The position numbers and the translations under genes are program-made. The notes beneath the pieces were generated by a model. The model was not told where the DNA came from and did not search any database. It worked only from the letters and a program-made list of their open reading frames with translations. From assembly GCA_030833025.1 (NCBI GenBank), contig JAURHZ010000036.1, positions 1 to 13,511 on the forward strand: a DNA stretch of 13,511 bases, in the 5' to 3' direction. Positions 1 to 6,878 of the stretch are shown piece by piece (the stretch's first letter is position 1; the number at the start of each line of letters is the position of its first letter). Source of the stretch: Armatimonadota bacterium (GTDB taxonomy: Bacteria > Armatimonadota > Armatimonadia > Armatimonadales > Armatimonadaceae).

Positions 1-690
1 CGCCCAAACCTGGTTGCCTTTTTGGACATCCACAATCCCCTCAGGGAAATCCTCTTCCCGCCATATGCCACCATCGCAGATGGTCAGCGGATGCACAAAA
101 CCGCCATCCAAATGCAACGTGCACAGCAAGGCGAACCCTACAAAGTCACCAAGCCGCTGTTCGGTCAGGAACCACCAGCCGATGAACGTAGCGGAAACTC
201 AGGTCTGACCTACCACCATGCCTACTACCTCTTTGGCATCCATGGCTTCAACTTCGAAATCAGCAATCCCGCCAAGAAAACCGGCTTGAGTGGCCGTTAC
301 CCAAGTGCAGAAGCGGCCGACAAGGAATACACAACCCATGTCCGCGGAGCTTGGCTGGAGTGGCTGGATTCGGTTCACACCTATCCGCTCACCCGCCGCG
401 GGGATGCCCGTGTAAACGGAACCGCGACAACAACCGCAAGGCCAAAAGCAGGCACGACATTCGGCTGGATACCGCCCACAATTAGCGGCAGCGCCGAGTG
501 GGCAGTCATCACATCCGATGACCCACGCCTCCAGTGCATCAGCGAGATCAGGCGAGCGCCCTTCACGAACCCGTTCACCATTCGCCTATCGGATGGCATC
601 CGGCCAGGTACACGCATCGACATAAAACTCACCGTCTGGGGGCAGAACCGCACTCGAACTGTGATTACCATCCCAGTTGTCACCGAGTAA
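1..690 (+). CDS. M14-family zinc carboxypeptidase-like protein, C-terminal part (5' truncated by window)
   Basis: The frame is open from base 1, so the true start and the first zinc-binding motif (HxxE) lie outside the window. What remains resembles the C-terminal half of an M14 metallocarboxypeptidase, which hydrolyses peptide or amide bonds with a single zinc. Visible residue 11 is a His in LDIHNP, as expected for the third zinc ligand. A Glu at visible residue 86, in HGFNFEISNP, fits the catalytic general base. The His-to-Glu spacing of 75 residues is almost the 74 seen between His196 and Glu270 of carboxypeptidase A. From about residue 155 to the end lies a beta-strand-rich tail of roughly 75 residues with no recognised family, possibly a small accessory sandwich domain. 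Export cannot be judged because the N-terminus is missing. The stop at 688-690 lies 7 nt before the next gene. The family call is reasonably good; the substrate is unknown. Confidence 0.62.
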   Translation, partial: RPNLVAFLDIHNPLREILFPPYATIADGQRMHKTAIQMQRAQQGEPYKVTKPLFGQEPPADERSGNSGLTYHHAYYLFGIHGFNFEISNPAKKTGLSGRYPSAEAADKEYTTHVRGAWLEWLDSVHTYPLTRRGDARVNGTATTTARPKAGTTFGWIPPTISGSAEWAVITSDDPRLQCISEIRRAPFTNPFTIRLSDGIRPGTRIDIKLTVWGQNRTRTVITIPVVTE

Positions 691-697
691 CGAAAAC

Positions 698-1615
698 GTG
701 ACACGCCTGCGTATTTGCACCTTTAATGTCGAAAACCTATTCACTCGCTTTCGGTTTAATCGCTCACTGACGGATGATGACCATCGGCGTCTCATACGCG
801 ACGGCTGGGCATCGGAAGACATGTTCGCCACACGCCACGCCGATCCACACGCAAACCTGGTGTCACAGGCGCTGGCCGTCGTGGATGCCGACATTGTCGC
901 CCTCCAGGAAATCGAGGGCCTCGATACCCTGAAGCGCTTCAATCGTAATCAACTCAGTGATTTGGGCTATCCGTACGCGATGTGCATCGATGGCAACGAC
1001 ACGCGGGGAATCGATGTCGGTATTCTCAGCCGGCTGCCATTTTTATACATCCGGTCTCACCAGTGGGATGAGCGAACCGATCGTCCCGGAGAACCTGTTT
1101 TTGGACGTGATTGCCTGGAAGTCGATGTCCTCTTGCCAAACGGAAGCACGCTGACGGTCTATGTCAACCACTTCAAGAGCATCGCCGGTAACCGTGAAAA
1201 AACCATGCATCGCCGGCGTTTACAAAGCTTGCGGGTGGCTGAGATTGTTCGGGAGCGCTTTGGGGATGACCCATCGGATGGACGCTGGATTGTTGTGGGA
1301 GACCTCAATGACTACATGCCAAGCGCTGGCCTTGCCCCTCTCTTGGAGCTCCCATGGCTAGAAAATGTCGTTGACCGGCTTCCGGCGGATGAACGCTGGA
1401 CACATCACTATGCACCGGATGACGAAGTGCACCAGCTCGATTACATCCTACCAAGCCGCGCGATAGCCGATGCCAACCCGGATTCGATTCCGGTTATTGA
1501 ACGCAGCGGGCTACCCCTCCGCACCGAGTGGTACGAAGGTCCACGATTTCCGGGGGTCGCACCGGATGCAAAAGCAAGCGACCACTGTCCCCTAGCGTGG
1601 GACTTTATCGTTTAG
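698..1615 (+). CDS. Endonuclease/exonuclease/phosphatase (EEP) superfamily hydrolase
   Basis: This is a metal-dependent phosphoesterase of the DNase I / exonuclease III fold. Counting from GTG 698 (305 aa), the motifs are in order: TFNVENL with Asn10, VALQEIEG with metal-binding Glu71, YVNHFKS with Asn157-His158, VVGDLND with Asp202 and Asn204, LDYILPS, and a final SDHCPL with the catalytic Asp-His pair near residues 295-296. All family catalytic positions are therefore present. I prefer GTG 698 because the protein then begins directly with the first beta strand (MTRLRICTFNVENL). An in-frame TTG at 677 would overlap the previous gene and has no ribosome site. The ribosome signal for 698 is itself weak. 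No signal peptide is seen. The substrate (nucleic acid, phospholipid or other phosphodiester) cannot be told from sequence. It probably shares a transcript with the upstream carboxypeptidase gene, and its stop overlaps that of the convergent gene. Confidence 0.85.
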   Translation: MTRLRICTFNVENLFTRFRFNRSLTDDDHRRLIRDGWASEDMFATRHADPHANLVSQALAVVDADIVALQEIEGLDTLKRFNRNQLSDLGYPYAMCIDGNDTRGIDVGILSRLPFLYIRSHQWDERTDRPGEPVFGRDCLEVDVLLPNGSTLTVYVNHFKSIAGNREKTMHRRRLQSLRVAEIVRERFGDDPSDGRWIVVGDLNDYMPSAGLAPLLELPWLENVVDRLPADERWTHHYAPDDEVHQLDYILPSRAIADANPDSIPVIERSGLPLRTEWYEGPRFPGVAPDAKASDHCPLAWDFIV

Positions 1616-2451
1616 TCTGCTGTTTCACTGTATACGCGCTCGATGACTGCGCGCTGGTAAGCCAATGCATCCCATACAGACTCACCGGGTGCATGCACAA
1701 GCGTAAACGGCCCTTGATAGCCGACATCTTTCAGGAGACGAATACACGCCTCGAAGTCTGCTTCATCGGGGTTTGGTCCGTCGTAGGAGCACTTCGCGTG
1801 GCAGCCTTCGGCATGATGAGCAATCGCGGCAAGGTTTGCATATTTGTCATCCCCACCCCAGTTGCCAAAGTCAAATGTCAGTCCGATGGCTCCTTGCAGG
1901 GCTCGCATACAGTCGTTCAATTCTGTGGGGTTACACAGGAGCGGGAACCAGTTTTCGGTCCGCACGCGAACGCCACGAACGAATGCTTCCATGGACAGTG
2001 TTTTGAAGGCTGCACGGCAGCGAGCGCGACTGGCGGTGTCTGGAGCGGCATGCCCGCCGATCACGCGCACGGTATCGGCCCCGAGACGGCTTGCCCGATC
2101 GATCCACATTGTTACCCACGCAACATGTGTGGCATTGTCGGTCTCGTGGGTGATGTCACCATCATCGATGAGCAGGCTCCACAAGCGAACACCGGTCTTT
2201 TCAAGGTGCTGACGGAGCTGTTCGAGGCGGTCATCCGTTGGGTTATAAATGTGAAAATGGCAGAGCTCGAGCATTGTGTAGCCATGTTCCGCCGCTACGG
2301 TGATGGCATCTTCAAGGCTCATTATTCGTGGGGATGGCTGGAAGATCAGGGCATCCGGTGTGCCAGGGCGTCCGGGTTCAACATGGCCAATCAGCGGGTG
2401 GAGGGCCCATGTCGAAACGCCAGTCAAATGAGGATTGCGAGGGGTAATCAT
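1612..2451 (-). CDS. Sugar phosphate isomerase/epimerase-type TIM-barrel protein (AP endonuclease 2 fold)
   Basis: A 279-residue protein of the xylose isomerase-like TIM-barrel superfamily, which holds sugar isomerases, epimerases and inosose dehydratases. Landmarks: MLELCHFH with Glu62 at the end of an early strand, VRVIGGHA with His134, VRTENWF with Glu166, LTFDFGNWGG with Asp194 and Asn197, and CHAKCSYDG with His218 and Lys220. Glu166, Asp194 and His218 match the usual metal-ligand positions. The last strand reads FTLVHAPGE, where many relatives carry a Glu ligand, so activity may be altered or another residue may serve. The length is normal for the family. The ATG at 2451 overlaps the murJ stop as ATGA, which suggests translational coupling to murJ on the minus strand. 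There is no signal peptide, so it is likely cytosolic. The specific sugar substrate is unknown. Confidence 0.78.
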   Translation of the reverse strand: MITPRNPHLTGVSTWALHPLIGHVEPGRPGTPDALIFQPSPRIMSLEDAITVAAEHGYTMLELCHFHIYNPTDDRLEQLRQHLEKTGVRLWSLLIDDGDITHETDNATHVAWVTMWIDRASRLGADTVRVIGGHAAPDTASRARCRAAFKTLSMEAFVRGVRVRTENWFPLLCNPTELNDCMRALQGAIGLTFDFGNWGGDDKYANLAAIAHHAEGCHAKCSYDGPNPDEADFEACIRLLKDVGYQGPFTLVHAPGESVWDALAYQRAVIERVYSETAD

Positions 2452-3626
2452 GCGGTTGGAGCCTTACGGTTGCGCAGCTTGAGCATCCCCTGAACCGGCT
2501 TTAGATCCACGCGGAAGATGACGCAGGCGATGTAATACACGACGATACTCACGGCGCCAATGCCGATGACGCTGCCGATGGCAACCATTCTCGATGCGGT
2601 GACATCGATGCGGCTGGCGATTAGCCAGGCAATGCCACCACTCACACTGGAAGCGAGGGCGATGCGCAGGGAAGCGGCAAGGATGGGTCGGACGCCGAGG
2701 GTTGGGTGGCGCTGGCGCAATGTAACGAGGAAGACAAACATGTTGAGTGTCCCAGCGATGGACAGTGCGAGGGCGAGGCCTGCGTAGCCAAGGCCGAGGG
2801 GCGGTATGACAAAGCATAGCCCTATGAAAACCGCGACCATGATAGAGGTGATGATCGTTGGTGTCTTGGTGTCCTGGGATGCATAAAAGCCGCGTGCGAG
2901 TACGGATTGCAGCGACCAAGCAAAGGTGCCGATGCTGTACCAGCGCAGTGCGACGGCGGCATCGTGGACTTGAACCGGACCATATTTTGCACCGAGATAG
3001 AGTGCGGAAATGATGGGTTCTGCCAGGACGGCCATCAGGACAGAGCTTGGGATGGTGAAGAAGAGGATACGCCGGATGCCGGTGTTGAGCTCGATGACGA
3101 AGCCGGCCATGTCGCCTTTCGCCAGCATCGCGGACAACGTTGGCAGCAGCACGATTGCGGTCGCTTGGGCAAAGATACCGATAGGTGCTTGGGTTAGGTT
3201 GTAGGCATTTTTGAGTGCGGTCAAGTAGCCGGAGCCGGAAACAAAGCTACCGGTGATCCAGAAGCCAAGCTGACTGAGGGAGAGTCCGAGGAGTGCCGGG
3301 AGCAGGAGTGCGCCGACTTTGCGGACGCCTGGGTGGCTGAGCTGTAGTTTTGGGATGAGGGATCCGCCGCTGCGCAAAATGTCGGCGGCAGGAAGAATAA
3401 AGTTACCAGCCACAGCACCGATAAGGGCTCCCCAGGTCATCGCGCTGATGCCAAGGTCGGTTCCGCCGAAGAACCATCCAGCGAGGATTTGTCCTAAGTT
3501 ATAGGTCACTGGTCCGATGGCGGGGACGAGGAACTTCTGGCGAGCGTTGAGCGAGCCCATCATGAGACCACCGACAAAGAAACACCACTGCGCGGGAAGC
3601 AGGATACGTGACAGGCGCGACTTCAT
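2448..3626 (-). CDS. murJ: MurJ lipid II flippase, C-terminal part (after frameshift)
   Basis: This frame carries the rest of a MATE-like MurJ (MviN) flippase, the integral membrane protein that moves lipid II across the inner membrane for peptidoglycan synthesis. Homology begins at about 3614 with RLSRILLPAQ, followed by LMMGSLNARQKFLVPAIGPV, a hallmark MurJ stretch, and then many hydrophobic helices to a short basic tail. There are about 388 homologous residues here, and with the 147 from the first frame the total of about 535 aa is a normal MurJ length. The coordinate given starts at an in-frame ATG (3626-3624) that could allow separate translation; the frame stays open farther upstream without meaningful sequence. 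The stop overlaps the start of the downstream isomerase gene as ATGA. Family assignment is strong. Whether the cell makes one intact protein or two pieces cannot be decided from this sequence. Confidence 0.8.
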   Translation of the reverse strand: MKSRLSRILLPAQWCFFVGGLMMGSLNARQKFLVPAIGPVTYNLGQILAGWFFGGTDLGISAMTWGALIGAVAGNFILPAADILRSGGSLIPKLQLSHPGVRKVGALLLPALLGLSLSQLGFWITGSFVSGSGYLTALKNAYNLTQAPIGIFAQATAIVLLPTLSAMLAKGDMAGFVIELNTGIRRILFFTIPSSVLMAVLAEPIISALYLGAKYGPVQVHDAAVALRWYSIGTFAWSLQSVLARGFYASQDTKTPTIITSIMVAVFIGLCFVIPPLGLGYAGLALALSIAGTLNMFVFLVTLRQRHPTLGVRPILAASLRIALASSVSGGIAWLIASRIDVTASRMVAIGSVIGIGAVSIVVYYIACVIFRVDLKPVQGMLKLRNRKAPTA

Positions 3627-4056
3627 CCCATGCCCATGCCTGACGCGCAGCGAGATCGGCTGCGGGAAGGACCTCACCGATACGCAACTCGCCAAGGTGA
3701 GGGTTCATCAGCTGGGCAAGCGGGCGCGCAAAGATCTCGAGTCCAATGATGAAGATAATCGCGATGATGGAAACGGCGGTGAGGACAGTTTGTAGAACGG
3801 TCCAGGCATCTTCGCGCTTTTCTTGTGTCCAGTACTGCGTAAAGACCGGAACAAAGACGGTTGCGAGGGCTCCACCTGCGACAAGGTATTGGAGGATGTC
3901 GGGGATACGGAATGCTGCGGTGTAGACATCGGTGATGAGGTCTTGCCCAAAGCGGTGCGAGATGACCATGTCACGGACAACGCCGAGAACGCGGGAGAGG
4001 AGAACGAATGCCATCACGAGCACGGATGCCCGACCTGCAGCTTGACCACCAGCCAT
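3499..4056 (-). CDS. murJ: MurJ lipid II flippase, N-terminal part (before frameshift)
   Basis: This is the first part of the same murJ gene. The N-terminus shows the family signature: a first helix ending in LLSRVLGVVRDMVIS, then DVYTAAFRIPDILQYLVAGG and a VFVPVFTQY segment. MurJ homology runs for about 147 residues, to near 3616 (…AWAWDEVA). Beyond that, down to the stop at 3499, the frame reads about 38 residues without MurJ character while the true continuation sits in the +1 frame. ATG 4056 is chosen because it lies just before the conserved first helix; no strong ribosome site precedes it. The gene is divergent from the endonuclease III gene. If the frameshift is real, the product would lack most transmembrane helices and could not be a functional flippase alone. 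MurJ is normally essential, so a sequencing or assembly error is the simpler reading. Confidence 0.78.
   Translation of the reverse strand: MAGGQAAGRASVLVMAFVLLSRVLGVVRDMVISHRFGQDLITDVYTAAFRIPDILQYLVAGGALATVFVPVFTQYWTQEKREDAWTVLQTVLTAVSIIAIIFIIGLEIFARPLAQLMNPHLGELRIGEVLPAADLAARQAWAWDEVAPVTYPASRAVVFLCRWSHDGLAQRSPEVPRPRHRTSDL
3612..3621 (-). other. Frameshift junction in murJ
   Basis: On the minus strand the bases read GTCGCGCCTG from 3621 to 3612. The upstream frame reads Val-Ala-Pro here, but MurJ homology continues in the +1 frame as Leu-Ser-Arg-Ile-Leu-Leu-Pro. Adding one GC pair to the alternating GCGC tract would restore Asp-Glu-Val-Ala-Arg-Leu-Ser-Arg-Ile-Leu-Leu-Pro without a gap; removing one C would also restore the frame. 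A dinucleotide slip in a GC run is a plausible error or mutation site. There is no stop codon or slippery heptamer at the junction to suggest programmed frameshifting. Confidence 0.75.
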
Positions 4057-4116
4057 GCTGGCATGGTATCAGGACGGGGGGTTGCTTCCGGATGGATATT
4101 AATGCTTATATGTGCG

Positions 4117-4815
4117 ATGCCCCGACGACCGAAACCTACAACTGCTTGGGTGGTTTCCCAGCTGGATGCTGCATTTGGTCCTGTGAGCTGGAGTTCACAT
4201 GGTGATCCGCTTGATGGACTGATTCAGACGATTTTGAGTCAGCATACAAACGATGTGAATAGTGAGCGTGCGTTTGACGACTTGCGCCGGGCGTTTCCGG
4301 GTGGCTGGGATGCTGTTCGAGATGCGCCGGTTGAGTCGGTGATCGATGCGATTCGCCGAGGTGGCCTTGCGGCGCAGAAGGCCAAACGGATACAGGAAGT
4401 CCTACGGTCTGCAACAGAGACCAGTGGCGGGTGTGATCTCAGCTTTTTGGAGGGGATGTCTACCCCCGATGTACAGGCTTATCTACAGTCATTTAAGGGG
4501 GTTGGGCCAAAGACGGCGGCGTGTGTGCTGATGTTTTGTATGGGACGGCCGGTATTGCCTGTCGATACGCACGTGCACCGTGTTAGCCAACGGGTTGGCT
4601 TGATTGGACCTACCGTGGATGAGGCAAAAGCGCATGGATTGCTTCAGAGCCACCTCCGCGACGAGGATGTCTATCCGTATCACGTGCAGTTAATTCGGCT
4701 TGGGCGGCGTGTCTGTGATGCGCGTAAACCGCAGTGTGGTGAGTGTCCGCTGTCGGAAAGGTGTGCATTTGCCATACAGGAAAGTAAGAAACCTACGGTG
4801 AAATTGCGCGGGTAG
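4117..4815 (+). CDS. nth: Endonuclease III-type DNA glycosylase/AP lyase (HhH-GPD, [4Fe-4S])
   Basis: A 232-residue base-excision-repair enzyme of the endonuclease III group, which removes damaged bases and may cleave AP sites. The N-terminal half has LIQTILSQHTNDVN, typical of the family. The helix-hairpin-helix is FKGVGPKTAACVL with the catalytic Lys132, followed by PVDTHVHRV with the catalytic Asp150. The C-terminal iron-sulfur loop has Cys200-x6-Cys207-x2-Cys210-x5-Cys216, exactly the endonuclease III spacing. ATG 4117 gives the usual short lead-in to the first helix; ATG 4102 (five residues longer, after a weak GGATGG) is also possible. The frame stays open back to 3823, but that stretch lies antisense inside murJ and is not protein-like. 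The gene is divergent from murJ. It could instead be a related HhH-GPD glycosylase with different base preference, but the cluster and both catalytic residues favour the nth group. Confidence 0.88.
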   Translation: MPRRPKPTTAWVVSQLDAAFGPVSWSSHGDPLDGLIQTILSQHTNDVNSERAFDDLRRAFPGGWDAVRDAPVESVIDAIRRGGLAAQKAKRIQEVLRSATETSGGCDLSFLEGMSTPDVQAYLQSFKGVGPKTAACVLMFCMGRPVLPVDTHVHRVSQRVGLIGPTVDEAKAHGLLQSHLRDEDVYPYHVQLIRLGRRVCDARKPQCGECPLSERCAFAIQESKKPTVKLRG

Positions 4816-5002
4816 CGTGTAGAATGCGGAACGAAGAGTGTCTCTGTGCCTTCTTATTGAAGGATTACGGGGTTCCCTCGCTCTAAAGGAATGTTGGATA
4901 TGGGGCTGATGAAGCGGCCCTTTGATGTCTACAATATCTGCAGGGCGTCTGCACTAATGTGTGAACGCTCTACGGACTTGGTTCTAAAGAGGAAGCGAAG
5001 CG
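4816..5002 (+). promoter_or_regulatory. Gene-free leader upstream of the secreted Gly/Met protein, with hairpins
   Basis: These 187 bp hold no convincing gene. They contain an inverted repeat CCTTC-ttatt-GAAGG (4849-4863) and a small AGAG-tgt-CTCT (4835-4845). Both are enclosed by GGAAC (4828-4832) pairing with GTTCC (4872-4876), so the RNA could form a branched structure. A TACAAT hexamer at 4930-4935 could be a -10 element, with only a poor -35 match (CTGATG, 4906-4911). A good Shine-Dalgarno, AGAGGAAG at 4988-4995, sits 7 nt before the ATG at 5003. Promoter placement is tentative; the hairpins could equally be a weak end for the upstream gene. Confidence 0.35.
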
Positions 5003-6856
5003 ATGGTCAAGACGATTTTGGGTGCGACAGTCTTGGGTTTGGCAATCACGGTGCCTATGGCGGCATCGGCGCAGGTGCCATTCAAGGTAGCCCGTCCGCA
5101 GGATGGTGCCCGTGTACGTGAGACAGTGCGGATTCAGATTCCGCGCACATCCTTGACGAATGTCAAGTATCTGGCTCTTTCCGTAGACGGCAAATTCCGT
5201 GCAGGTCTTGGTGTGCCATCCCCTGTCTTTGAGAAGAACGGCAAGGCAAAGTCCATCACCACCGATGTACTCGCCTATGACGAAAACAGTGTTTCGATTC
5301 TCTGGAATACCAAAGCACTCACACCTGATCCGAAGAACCCATCGTTGCTCGAAGGTGTCGAGGATGGACCACACGCCATTGAGATTATCGCTTTCGATGG
5401 CAACAACAAGCGTATCGGTCGTCAGTCTCTGACTCTTGAAGTTGATAACAAGGGTGGCCTGCGTGTACCTGCGGATGGAATCCTGTTGACCTATCGCTTC
5501 CAGGTCGGTGATGAAACGCATTACTCCCAGAAAACCGAGGTTGAGTACCTTGGTGAGAACAAGCCAGCACCAGCCGGTGCAGGGTTTGCTGCGGGTTCAA
5601 ATGGTTTTGCATCCCAGGGTCGTGGAATGTCCGGCGGCGGCGGCTTTGCGGGCGGCGGAATGATGGGCGGCGATGACATGGGCAAGGGCGGACCTGGAAT
5701 GAGCTCCAGCGGCCCACGTGGTGGTATGGGTTCCAGTGGTCCTCGCGGTGGAGCTGGCATGATGGGCGGCGGTGGCGGCCCACGTGGTGGCATGGGCTCC
5801 AGTGGTCCTCGCGGTGGTGCTGGCATGATGGGTGGCGCCGGCATGATGGGCGGCGGCATGATGGGTGGTGGAATGATGGGAGGCGGCATGATGGGCGGCG
5901 CTGGTGGCGCAGCTTTCGGCCGTGACAATGGCAACTTCCAAGCATCCGGTCCATTCACACTCCCAGTACAAACTGTTACTGCGAAGTATGAGCGCTCAAC
6001 TGAAGATCGCATCACGCAATCGGCCTACTTTACACGTGACCTCGTAACCGAAGGCACTATCACCGCAGGCAATGGCGCTAGCGCCCGCCTCGAGGATGTC
6101 TTCAGCTTCAAGTCCCGTTACCGTACGCTCTCAACAAGTGGTAAGACTCTGGAATACGGAGTTGCATCCGCAGATCGTCCGGGTGCGTATGTAGCGCTTC
6201 CGGAGATCGACCTCGGCGGACAGAAGGTACGCGTTGGTCAGCCATGGCAGTCCCGTACCCCAGTTCTGCTCGAGTGGGCAACCCTTGATGCGCCTCCAAC
6301 CGTCGTTGCGAACAATGTCCTTGAGTCTCTCGAGTGGCAAGATGGCTACCAAACGGCACGCATCAAGCAGACCTTTGAGGGTCGTGTGACGATGCCAATC
6401 TACGGCGGAGCAGCCAAAATGGAAGGTGCGAAGGTCAAAATGACCCGCATGATCTGGTTCGGCTTCAAGGCTGGCAAGGTTGTACGCACCGAGACAACGA
6501 TGGATGTCGAAGGTGATGCACCAGCATCCGTTATTGCGAGCATGGTTCCAGGTGCGGGTGTCTCCGGTGGAGCTGGAATGATGGGTGGCATGGGCGGAAT
6601 GATGGGCGGTATGGGCGGCGGCATGATGGGTGGCATGGGCGGCGGTCGAATGGGCGGCGGCATGATGGGTGGCGATGAAGATATGCCATCGATGGGCGGC
6701 TCTGGATTCGGTGCTGGCCTCGGCGGCTTTGGAAATGCATTCGGGATGCAGGGCGAGAAGCAGGAAGAAGCCAAGGTTCCTGCCAAGTTCAAGTCCTTCA
6801 CCGTTGTTACATTGGATAAGCCTGCTGCTACACCAGCAAAGACAGCTAAGAAGTAA
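5003..6856 (+). CDS. Sec-exported beta-rich protein with two Gly/Met-rich low-complexity segments (unknown function)
   Basis: A 617-residue protein of no family I can name. Residues 1-23 form a classical signal peptide: Lys3, a hydrophobic core, then AASA before Gln24, so export by Sec is likely. Residues about 28-147 look like an Ig-like domain (RPQDGARV at the start, GPHAIEIIAFDGNN near the end). Residues about 150-185 start a second beta-rich region (GILLTYRFQVGDETHY) that seems to resume at about 313 (GPFTLPVQTVTAKYER) and run to about 510 (VVRTETTMDVEG). Between these lies a Gly/Met segment at 208-302 with GMMGG and GPRGG repeats, and a second at 522-566. A last strand (KFKSFTVVTL, near 600) and an Ala/Pro/Lys tail close the protein. 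The low-complexity parts look like loops inserted between strands. Met clusters can bind soft metals such as Cu(I) or scavenge oxidants, but no Cys or His clusters support this; a surface or matrix role is equally open. The start is secured by AGAGGAAG 7 nt upstream; a terminator follows. Confidence 0.8.
   Translation: MVKTILGATVLGLAITVPMAASAQVPFKVARPQDGARVRETVRIQIPRTSLTNVKYLALSVDGKFRAGLGVPSPVFEKNGKAKSITTDVLAYDENSVSILWNTKALTPDPKNPSLLEGVEDGPHAIEIIAFDGNNKRIGRQSLTLEVDNKGGLRVPADGILLTYRFQVGDETHYSQKTEVEYLGENKPAPAGAGFAAGSNGFASQGRGMSGGGGFAGGGMMGGDDMGKGGPGMSSSGPRGGMGSSGPRGGAGMMGGGGGPRGGMGSSGPRGGAGMMGGAGMMGGGMMGGGMMGGGMMGGAGGAAFGRDNGNFQASGPFTLPVQTVTAKYERSTEDRITQSAYFTRDLVTEGTITAGNGASARLEDVFSFKSRYRTLSTSGKTLEYGVASADRPGAYVALPEIDLGGQKVRVGQPWQSRTPVLLEWATLDAPPTVVANNVLESLEWQDGYQTARIKQTFEGRVTMPIYGGAAKMEGAKVKMTRMIWFGFKAGKVVRTETTMDVEGDAPASVIASMVPGAGVSGGAGMMGGMGGMMGGMGGGMMGGMGGGRMGGGMMGGDEDMPSMGGSGFGAGLGGFGNAFGMQGEKQEEAKVPAKFKSFTVVTLDKPAATPAKTAKK
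5624..5908 (+). repeat. First Gly/Met-rich low-complexity coding segment
   Basis: This segment encodes residues 208-302 of the exported protein. It holds about 19 Met, mostly in GMMGG units, plus GPRGGMGSS and GPRGGAGMM units. The 3' half (about 5821-5908) is a near-perfect array of GGCATGATGGGCGGC-like units with synonymous changes, so it is kept at protein level but prone to slippage at DNA level. Confidence 0.9.
5711..5842 (+). repeat. Two tandem 66-bp repeat units inside the Gly/Met segment
   Basis: Unit 1 is 5711-5776 and unit 2 is 5777-5842; each begins GGCCCACGTGGTGG. By eye they differ at six of 66 positions, mostly third codon positions. Each encodes 22 residues of the form GPRGGMGSSGPRGGAGMM followed by Gly-rich residues. 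The pattern points to a past in-frame duplication. Confidence 0.88.
6566..6700 (+). repeat. Second Gly/Met-rich low-complexity coding segment
   Basis: This segment encodes residues 522-566 of the exported protein with about 14 Met in GMMGG and GMGG units, ending in an acidic DEDM. It is similar in composition to the first segment but lacks the GPRGG units, so the two are not simple copies of each other. Confidence 0.88.
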
Positions 6857-6869
6857 GCGCTACGCTTAC
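6853..6869 (+). other. Small hairpin overlapping the stop codon of the exported-protein gene
   Basis: GTAAGCG (6853-6859) and CGCTTAC (6863-6869) pair perfectly across a 3-nt loop, and the stem contains the TAA stop (6854-6856). It sits 9 nt ahead of the main terminator stem. It may aid termination or protect the 3' end of the message. Confidence 0.6.
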
Positions 6870-6878
6870 GGGAACGAT

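Noticed and set aside
1528..2493. 321-codon plus-strand frame antisense to the isomerase gene
   Set aside because: The minus strand carries a clear TIM-barrel family; the plus frame has no recognisable motifs and mixes low-likelihood residues.
3612..3621. Programmed +1 frameshifting in murJ
   Set aside because: There is no in-frame stop, rare-codon pause or slippery motif at the junction, and murJ is not known for recoding.
3823..4116. Long N-terminal extension of the endonuclease III frame
   Set aside because: It runs antisense inside murJ, has no protein-like pattern, and the enzyme family begins near residue 1 of the 4117 start.
4891..5121. Small 76-codon frame in the leader before the exported protein
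   Set aside because: Its AAGGA abuts the ATG with no spacing, it runs far into the signal-peptide gene in another frame, and it has no protein-like features.
5700..5910. Short repeats suggesting a CRISPR array
   Set aside because: The repeats are in-frame Gly/Met codons with no spacers of uniform length between them.
5385..6015. Minus-strand open frames rich in Pro, His and Ala opposite the Gly/Met segment
   Set aside because: They mirror the repetitive GGC/ATG composition of the plus-strand gene, lack ribosome sites and show no domain pattern.
6400..6801. Minus-strand Pro/Ile/Met-rich frame opposite the second Gly/Met segment
   Set aside because: It is the complement of the GGCATGATGGG repeats, so its openness is a composition effect.
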